Positions 15,899 through 20,837 of a stretch of DNA of 20,837 nucleotides are shown in pieces. The translations under genes were made by a program, and so were the position numbers. Source of the stretch: an uncultured Rhodocyclaceae bacterium. GTDB taxonomy: Bacteria; Pseudomonadota; Gammaproteobacteria; Burkholderiales; Rhodocyclaceae. Within the stretch, counting starts at the first letter, position 1. Every line of letters starts with the position of its first letter. The DNA is taken from NCBI GenBank assembly GCA_903930805.1, contig CAIYZZ010000530.1:1-20837 (forward strand), in the 5' to 3' direction. The notes under the pieces are model-generated. The model saw only the letters and a program-made list of their open reading frames with translations, had not been told where the DNA came from and ran no database searches.

Positions 15899-15914
15899 TT
15901 TGATCTAGATCAAA
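15899..15914. promoter_or_regulatory. Fnr/Anr/Dnr-type binding site
   Basis: The 16-bp perfect palindrome TTTGATCTAGATCAAA contains an exact match to the Fnr-family consensus TTGAT-N4-ATCAA. It sits between divergent aprB and sat, 140 bp before the sat start and 225 bp before the aprB start. It implies control of sulfur oxidation by oxygen or NO through a Crp/Fnr-family protein. Which promoter it serves is unclear because neither predicted -10 lies at the standard -41.5 offset. Confidence 0.75.
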
Positions 15915-15982
15915 CAGCCCGTTTTTCTGCACGCTGTCGTCGTCGTAACCAATTAGTCATTGACACATTCCAACAAATATAT

Positions 15983-16010
15983 TTGATAGGGACGCCAATG
16001 GGCATATTGT
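15983..16010 (+). promoter_or_regulatory. sat: Candidate sat promoter
   Basis: TTGATA (15983-15988, 5/6) and TATTGT (16005-16010, 4/6) are spaced by 16 bp, giving a leader of about 37 nt. A perfect TTGACA at 15960-15965 is an alternative -35, but its -10 at 17 bp (TTGATA) is weak. Confidence 0.35.
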
Positions 16011-16053
16011 ATTTTGCTGGCTCCAAAATCAGACATTTACGGGAGGATCATCA

Positions 16054-17232
16054 GTGATAAAGCCACACGGTTCCGATCAACTCAACCCGCTGTTCGTGTA
16101 TGACGATGCTCAACATCGCGCACTGGCACACGAAGCAGAGTCGCTGCCTTCGATGATGCTCTCCTCGGCCGCCGCTGCCAACGCGGTGATGATGGGCTCG
16201 GGTTACTTCAACCCGCTGACCGGCTATATGAATCTGGCCGACGCCCTCAGCGTGGCAGAACACATGAAGACCACCAGCGGCCTCTTCTGGCCAGTACCCG
16301 TCATGAATCTCACCAGCGACATCAGCGCCATCAAGGGCCATAAACGCATTGCGCTGCGCGACCCCAATGTCGAGGGGAACCCGGTCCTGGCCGTCATGGA
16401 CGTGCAAGCGATCGAGGAAGTCAGCGAGGACCAGATGCGTCTCATGACCGAGAAGGTCTATCGAACGACGGATCCTGTACATCCCGGCGTGGCAGCATTC
16501 AATTCCGCCGGTCGCTACGCTGTTTCCGGCTCGATCAAGGTGTTGAGCTTCAGCTATTTCCAGAGCGAATTTCCGGATACCTTTCGCACCGCCGTCGAGA
16601 TCCGCAACGAAATCGCCGAGCGCGGATGGAAAAAGGTGGTCGCGTTCCAAACCCGTAACCCGATGCACCGCGCGCACGAAGAACTCTGTCACATGGCCAT
16701 GGATCGTTTGGGTGCCGATGGTCTCGTCATTCACATGTTGCTCGGCAAATTGAAGGAAGGGGATATCCCGGCGCCGGTGCGCGATGCGTGCATCCGCAAG
16801 ATGGTTGAGCTGTACTTCAAACCCAACAGCGCGATGGTGACCGGTTATGGCTTCGACATGCTCTATGCCGGACCGCGCGAGGCAGTTCTGCATGCCGTCT
16901 TCCGCCAGAACATGGGTGCCACGCACTTCATCATTGGCCGCGACCACGCGGGCGTGGGTGACTATTACGGCCCCTTCGACGCTCAGGCCATTTTCGACGA
17001 TGTACCCAAGGGCGCGCTACTGATCGAAATGTTCATGGCAGACAATACCGCCTGGTCAAAGAAACTCGGTAAGGTGGTGATGATGCGCGAGGCGCCCAAT
17101 CACACCAAGGAAGACTTCATCACGCTGTCCGGCACCAAGGTACGCGAAATGCTCGGTCGTGGCGAAGCGCCTCCACCGGAGTTTTCTCGTCCTGAGGTAG
17201 CAAAAATTCTCTCGGCGTACTACCAGAGCTAA
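16054..17232 (+). CDS. sat: Dissimilatory sulfate adenylyltransferase (ATP sulfurylase)
   Basis: Sat would here run in reverse, turning APS and pyrophosphate into ATP and sulfate, the substrate-level phosphorylation step after AprBA. The 392-aa homo-oligomeric type has an N-terminal PUA-like region (1-160), then QTRNPMHRAHE (199-209, the ATP-binding motif), GRDHAGVG (295-302) and LSGTKVREML near the end. It has no fused APS kinase domain. The start is GTG 16054, preceded 7 bases earlier by a strong GGGAGG; the next in-frame ATG would delete conserved sequence. It is divergent from aprBA and probably co-regulated through the shared intergenic region. Confidence 0.96.
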   Translation: MIKPHGSDQLNPLFVYDDAQHRALAHEAESLPSMMLSSAAAANAVMMGSGYFNPLTGYMNLADALSVAEHMKTTSGLFWPVPVMNLTSDISAIKGHKRIALRDPNVEGNPVLAVMDVQAIEEVSEDQMRLMTEKVYRTTDPVHPGVAAFNSAGRYAVSGSIKVLSFSYFQSEFPDTFRTAVEIRNEIAERGWKKVVAFQTRNPMHRAHEELCHMAMDRLGADGLVIHMLLGKLKEGDIPAPVRDACIRKMVELYFKPNSAMVTGYGFDMLYAGPREAVLHAVFRQNMGATHFIIGRDHAGVGDYYGPFDAQAIFDDVPKGALLIEMFMADNTAWSKKLGKVVMMREAPNHTKEDFITLSGTKVREMLGRGEAPPPEFSRPEVAKILSAYYQS

Positions 17233-17251
17233 AACAAGGCATGATGGGCAA

Positions 17252-17281
17252 GCTGACTGCGGTGTTCCCACCGCGGTCAGC
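17252..17281. terminator. Hairpin between convergent sat and bepA
   Basis: A 13-bp stem (GCTGACTGCGGTG pairing with CACCGCGGTCAGC, one G-U pair) and a TTCC loop lie 19 bp after the sat stop and 9 bp after the bepA stop. The stem is strong but no adjacent T-run is present on either strand, so it may end transcripts only partly, or act in both directions. Confidence 0.55.
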
Positions 17282-17290
17282 CGCGCCAGC

Positions 17291-18727
17291 CTAGCGCCGC
17301 TCTCGCTTCATCTCTTCCATCTTGCGCTGCTTCAATTCGTGCAGGCGCGCATCCACCTGCGACAACTCGTAAAAATCACCATCGCCGGCCTTGCGCGCCA
17401 GTTCGAGTTGCTCAATGGCGCCGTCAAGCTGTCCATCAGCCAGGTAAGACTCGGCCTGGGCACGGTGCTGCTGCATATTTTTTCCCATCATGGCGTAGGT
17501 TTTCGCCTGCAGGGCATACATTCGTGCATCGCCGGGCGTGAGCTGCAATTCCTTCTGCGTCAGCACCAACGCATCTGCCGTCTCGCCAGCGCCGACTTTT
17601 GCCTCGATCAATGCGTAGGTGATTGACCGCACATGCGGATAGCGTTGCGCCGCCGCACGCAAAAGCTGCAAGGCACCCACCACATCTTTCCGCTTCAGCC
17701 GCAATTGCGCCGCCAGCGTTTCAAGCAGTGGTGACTCGAGTTTCAAACGGCGCAGGGTCGCGAGCTCTGTCTCGGCTGCAGTAAGCTTGTTGTCGCGCAA
17801 CAGTGCATGAGCATAGCCAAAACGCACATCGGTTTCGCGCGCATATTTCCCAGACGTCAACTGTGCTGAGAAATCTGCCACCGCATCACCCGGTGTGCCA
17901 TCGTAAGCCTTCAGCTTGGCGCGCACCAAGCCAAATTCCACAGTGTCTGGCACTTGGCGATAAGCCCGCAGGGCGATGCGGTTTTCCATGTCGGTGATAC
18001 GCTCGGTCGTCAGGGGGTGGGTGCGCAAATAACCTGGCGCATTGTTTTCATACAGTCGGCCAAATTGCAGCATGCGCTCGAAGAAGCTCGCCATGCCGCG
18101 GGTGTCGTAACCGGACTCATCCATCAGGTCGAGCCCCAGACGGTCGGCCTCGCGCTCAAAATCACGCGAATAGTTCAACTGATTCTGGATGACCGCCGCC
18201 TGGCCGGCCATCGCCGCACCGATGGCCACGTCCGGGTTACTGCGCGCCGCCAGCACCGCCACGGCCAGCGACAGCAGCGATGCCATCTGCGCTTGGCTCT
18301 GTTTCCCGAACAGGCGCACCAGATGGCTCTGCGTGACGTGAGAGATTTCATGCGCCAGCACGCCGGCAAGTTCCGATTCAGAACGCGCCGACAGAATCAG
18401 TCCGGAATGCACACCAATGTAACCGCCGGGCAAGGCGAAGGCATTCAGCATGGAATCCCGCACAACAAAAAACTCGAAGGGCTGGCGCGCGCCCTCGGCA
18501 TGACCAGCCAAGCGCAGCCCCAACTGGTTGATGTAGCCCGCCACCTCGGGATCGTCGAGATATGCCGGATCACGGCGGATCTCCAGCATGATCCGCTCGC
18601 CCAGACGCCGCTCAGCGTGCTGCGAGAGCCCGCTACGCTCCAATTCACCCAGATCGGGCAAACCCTCGGCACGCGCCAGCGTACCCGGCAACAGCAGCAT
18701 CACGATCAGCCACAGATATGCTCTCAT
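17291..18727 (-). CDS. bepA: BepA/YfgC-like periplasmic M48 metalloprotease with TPR domain
   Basis: The 478-aa length is close to BepA (about 487). A signal peptide is visible ([20 protein letters not shown], 1-20), then an M48 Zn-protease domain with HEISH at 126-130 and the third ligand region FEREADRLG near 190-197. TPR-like helices follow from about 300 to 465 (for example [35 protein letters not shown] as positions). BepA helps assemble or degrade outer-membrane proteins such as LptD with BamA. The start Met gives the signal peptide directly but has only a weak ribosome-binding site. It is divergent from moaC (54 bp). Residues 377-384 (KVGAGETA) are encoded by a dispersed repeat copy. 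Confidence 0.88.
   Translation of the reverse strand: MRAYLWLIVMLLLPGTLARAEGLPDLGELERSGLSQHAERRLGERIMLEIRRDPAYLDDPEVAGYINQLGLRLAGHAEGARQPFEFFVVRDSMLNAFALPGGYIGVHSGLILSARSESELAGVLAHEISHVTQSHLVRLFGKQSQAQMASLLSLAVAVLAARSNPDVAIGAAMAGQAAVIQNQLNYSRDFEREADRLGLDLMDESGYDTRGMASFFERMLQFGRLYENNAPGYLRTHPLTTERITDMENRIALRAYRQVPDTVEFGLVRAKLKAYDGTPGDAVADFSAQLTSGKYARETDVRFGYAHALLRDNKLTAAETELATLRRLKLESPLLETLAAQLRLKRKDVVGALQLLRAAAQRYPHVRSITYALIEAKVGAGETADALVLTQKELQLTPGDARMYALQAKTYAMMGKNMQQHRAQAESYLADGQLDGAIEQLELARKAGDGDFYELSQVDARLHELKQRKMEEMKRERR
17577..17600 (+). repeat. Dispersed 24-bp repeat, copy F (inside bepA, antisense to the gene)
   Basis: 23 of 24 bases match the intergenic core (one C to T). The gene runs on the other strand, so it reads the complement as KVGAGETA in a loop between TPR helices. 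Confidence 0.8.
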
Positions 18728-18781
18728 GGCGATATGATACCGGCTCTGACTACCGCCCCCGCACGCGACAAGTGCAAGAAA

Positions 18782-19285
18782 ATGTCACAAGACAAATCCG
18801 CCACTTCAGCGCTCACCCATTTCGATGCCGCCGGCCAAGCCCACATGGTCGATGTTGGCGCCAAGTCCGAAACAGCACGGTTGGCGCGCGCCACTGGTCG
18901 CATTCGCATGCAGCCTGCCACCTTTGAACTGATCCATTCCGGTTCGGCAAAGAAAGGCGATGTACTCGGCATCGCCCGCATCGCCGCCATTCAGTCCGCC
19001 AAACGCACCAGCGACCTGATCCCGCTCTGCCATCCGATCGCACTCACGCGCGTCGCCGTCGAGTTCGATCTCGACGCGGCGGCATCCACAATCACCTGCA
19101 CCACCACTACCGAAACTTTCGGTCGCACCGGCGTCGAAATGGAAGCGCTGACCGCCTGCACCATCGGTTTGCTGACCATCTACGATATGGTTAAAGCAGT
19201 CGATCGCGGCATGGTCATCGAGGCGCTGCAACTGTTGGAAAAAGCCGGGGGGAAGTCTGGACACTGGGTGGCCAAACGCTGCTAG
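18782..19285 (+). CDS. moaC: Cyclic pyranopterin monophosphate synthase
   Basis: MoaC converts the MoaA product 3',8-cyclo-GTP into cyclic pyranopterin monophosphate in molybdenum cofactor synthesis. The 167-aa protein has [20 protein letters not shown] (57-76), LIPLCHPI (79-86), [13 protein letters not shown] (112-124) and the active-site pair D134/K137 in YDMVK, as in characterised MoaC. The frame is open far upstream, but ATG 18782 gives the family-length protein; the upstream part is antisense to bepA. A TATGAT (18733-18738) in the 54-bp divergent gap may be its -10, though the -35 is poor. No other moa genes are adjacent. Confidence 0.95.
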   Translation: MSQDKSATSALTHFDAAGQAHMVDVGAKSETARLARATGRIRMQPATFELIHSGSAKKGDVLGIARIAAIQSAKRTSDLIPLCHPIALTRVAVEFDLDAAASTITCTTTTETFGRTGVEMEALTACTIGLLTIYDMVKAVDRGMVIEALQLLEKAGGKSGHWVAKRC

Positions 19286-19288
19286 CAC

Positions 19289-19314
19289 GCCGTCCCGCCA
19301 GCGCCGACTTTTCA
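19289..19314 (+). repeat. Dispersed 24-26-bp repeat, copy B (intergenic)
   Basis: Identical over 26 bases to the copy at 1553-1578. It fills almost the whole 29-bp gap between the convergent moaC and the dehydratase gene, ending right at the latter's stop codon (19315-19317). Confidence 0.85.
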
Positions 19315-20837
19315 TCAAGCCGCCTCATCACCCTGCGCAAGGTGTACCCAGTCAACGATCTCGCTATCAGAGCGATAGCCAGACACTAACTCTTCCAGCA
19401 TGTTCCGGATCGCTGGCACATCGTTCGCGTCCAGAGCGACACGCAAGGAATTCAGCTTGCCCTCCAATGCCAGCCAAGGCAGAAAGTCCTCGCGCGCCTT
19501 CATGATTCGCGGATGCGAGGTCGGCTCCGGGTTATCGCCGATCAGCAATTCCTCATAGAGCTTCTCGCCGGGGCGCAGGCCAGTGACTTGAATCTCGATG
19601 TCACCTTCCGGATTTTCCTCATCCCGCACCGTCAGGCCAGAAAGCTCCACCATGCGGCGTGCGAGATCGATAATCCTAACCGGCTCACCCATATCGAGCA
19701 CGAAGACTTCCCCACCCTCATTTGCCAAACCGGCCATCGCCCCGGCCTGAATCACAAGTTGAGCTGCTTCGGGGATCGTCATGAAGAATCGTGTCACCTC
19801 CGGGTGGGTCAGCGTGACGGGACCACCATCCCTGATCTGCTGGCGGAACTTTGGCACGACCGAGCCGGAGGAACCGAGGACATTGCCAAACCGCACCATC
19901 GTAAATCTCGTATCAGGAGAGACCGTTGCAAGGGCCTGCAAGACCATCTCGGCCAAGCGCTTGCTCGCTCCCATGACGTTGGTCGGCCGTACCGCCTTAT
20001 CGGTGCTGATCAAGACGAAATCGGCCACGCCCAGCGCTTGCGCAACCTTGGCGGTGGTGAGCGTGCCGAACACGTTGTTGCGGATGCCCTCGGCGGGATT
20101 GTGCTCGACCAAAGGCACATGCTTGTAAGCGGCTGCGTGATACACCGTCTGGGGCCGCCAGGTCACCATGATCTCGCGCATGCGCGCGGCATCACGCACC
20201 GATCCAAGCAAGGGAACCAGGCACGATCCATCCGCCATGTGGGCTAGCAGTTCCTGATGCAGGGCATATAGGGCGAACTCACTCTGTTCAACGAGCAACA
20301 GGCGTGCTGGATCGAGCTGCATGATCTGCCGGCACAGTTCGCTGCCAATCGAACCGCCCGCTCCGGTCACAAGTACCACCTTGTCACGAATATTTTTGCC
20401 AAGCAGAATGTGATTCGGCGGTACAGGTGTGCGCCCGAGCAGGTCCTCGATGTCTGGTTCGCGCAAATCAGAAATGCTCACCTTGCCCTGCGCCAGTTCT
20501 GCCACACCAGGCAAAGTTCGGACGGCGACACGCGCCTCACTCACCTTTTTCAGAATTTCACTGCGTCGCTGCCTGCTTGCTGAAGGGATAGCCAGCAACA
20601 CATCACGGATCGCCAGCGACTCCACCAAGGCCGGCAAATCTTCCGGGGCATGAACTGGCAGGCCATTGATCAGATGCCCTTGCAGACGCACGTCGTCGTC
20701 GAGATAGCCAACTACGCGGAGTTCATGGCTGTTGGTCAGCGCCCCCGCCAGTTGCATGCCAGCGTGGCCTGCACCGTAGACCAAGGCCTTGGGCATTTCA
20801 CTGCGATTGAGTATGTTGCGGTACAGTCCGCCGAGCC
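19315..20837 (-). CDS. WbpM/FlaA1-type nucleotide-sugar 4,6-dehydratase, 5' part missing
   Basis: The frame is open past an internal Met (20794-20796) to the right edge, so the N-terminus, expected to carry four or so membrane helices in full-length members of over 600 aa, lies outside the window. Counting from that Met, the first Rossmann unit is LVYGAGHAG (5-13) and the second, catalytic SDR unit has TGAGGSIGSE (144-153). The STDKAV...MGASKR segment has S264, M275 and K279: Met replaces the usual catalytic Tyr, as known for WbpM and relatives. Such enzymes convert UDP-GlcNAc to a 4-keto-6-deoxy sugar for O-antigen or capsule. This is probably the edge of a surface-polysaccharide locus. Confidence 0.92.
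   Translation of the reverse strand, partial: LGGLYRNILNRSEMPKALVYGAGHAGMQLAGALTNSHELRVVGYLDDDVRLQGHLINGLPVHAPEDLPALVESLAIRDVLLAIPSASRQRRSEILKKVSEARVAVRTLPGVAELAQGKVSISDLREPDIEDLLGRTPVPPNHILLGKNIRDKVVLVTGAGGSIGSELCRQIMQLDPARLLLVEQSEFALYALHQELLAHMADGSCLVPLLGSVRDAARMREIMVTWRPQTVYHAAAYKHVPLVEHNPAEGIRNNVFGTLTTAKVAQALGVADFVLISTDKAVRPTNVMGASKRLAEMVLQALATVSPDTRFTMVRFGNVLGSSGSVVPKFRQQIRDGGPVTLTHPEVTRFFMTIPEAAQLVIQAGAMAGLANEGGEVFVLDMGEPVRIIDLARRMVELSGLTVRDEENPEGDIEIQVTGLRPGEKLYEELLIGDNPEPTSHPRIMKAREDFLPWLALEGKLNSLRVALDANDVPAIRNMLEELVSGYRSDSEIVDWVHLAQGDEAA

Larger units (their letters stand above)
15675..16053. other. 379-bp divergent regulatory region between aprB and sat
   Basis: No gene is visible. 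The region is AT-richer than its surroundings and carries a GC-rich hairpin (15812-15838), two dyads (15861-15898), a perfect Fnr/Dnr-type box (15899-15914) and a plausible sat promoter. I could not find a convincing aprB promoter. No riboswitch fold was recognised. Confidence 0.8.

Noticed and set aside
17954..18781. Long in-frame extension upstream of moaC
   Set aside because: It is antisense to bepA, has no MoaC homology, and the family length fits ATG 18782.
1553..19314. The identical 26-bp copies at 1553 and 19289 as attachment sites flanking a 17.7-kb mobile island
   Set aside because: Four more copies lie inside genes, the enclosed genes include housekeeping ones (folD, purE, moaC), and no integrase is present.
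1..20837. CRISPR arrays, tRNA or rRNA genes, insertion sequences
   Set aside because: No regularly spaced repeats, cloverleaf sequences, rRNA signatures or transposase frames were found.

Overview
The window looks like a chromosomal piece of a GC-rich (roughly 60%) betaproteobacterium that oxidises reduced sulfur compounds and probably fixes CO2. It encodes reverse-acting APS reductase (aprBA) and a dissimilatory ATP sulfurylase (sat). It also encodes a CbbQ/CbbO-type RuBisCO activase pair, and it has a perfect Fnr/Dnr-type operator beside the sulfur genes. I infer a Rhodocyclales/Nitrosomonadales-like facultative chemolithoautotroph, possibly denitrifying, but the species cannot be fixed from this sequence. 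No rRNA, tRNA, CRISPR array, transposase or phage gene was seen.

Layout. Positions 1-1453 (minus strand) hold two small toxin-antitoxin modules: a UPF0175/DUF3368 pair cut by the left edge, and a Phd/VapC pair with a strong promoter inside a 36-bp near-palindrome. Positions 1644-4619 (plus) hold a tightly packed housekeeping operon: folD, purE, a Sua5-type threonylcarbamoyl-AMP synthase and a CBS-domain protein. Positions 4620-7505 (minus) hold cbbQ-cbbO. Divergent from it, 7653-12098 (plus) is an overlapping three-gene cassette: an acetolactate-synthase-like ThDP enzyme, a GT-A glycosyltransferase-like protein, and a PaaK/CapK-type adenylate-forming enzyme. I do not recognise a pathway for this cassette, and it is the best candidate here for an undescribed system. 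Positions 12095-15674 (minus) hold aprB-aprA, a clear terminator, then a YkgJ-type cysteine-cluster protein. A 379-bp regulatory region separates them from the divergent sat (16054-17232). The right end has a BepA-like M48 metalloprotease (minus), moaC (plus) and a 5'-truncated WbpM/FlaA1-type nucleotide-sugar dehydratase (minus).

The sulfur genes form one functional unit. AprBA would oxidise sulfite plus AMP to APS, and Sat would convert APS plus pyrophosphate to ATP and sulfate. CbbQO would keep a RuBisCO encoded elsewhere active, using the energy and electrons gained.

The most unexpected signal is a dispersed 24-26-bp repeat present six times in 20.8 kb: two identical 26-bp intergenic copies, and four copies inside unrelated genes with 0-2 mismatches. 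Two of the genic copies give the same octapeptide (AVPPAPTF) in two unrelated proteins. It behaves like a short mobile or signal sequence tolerated in linkers, not like ordinary coding similarity.
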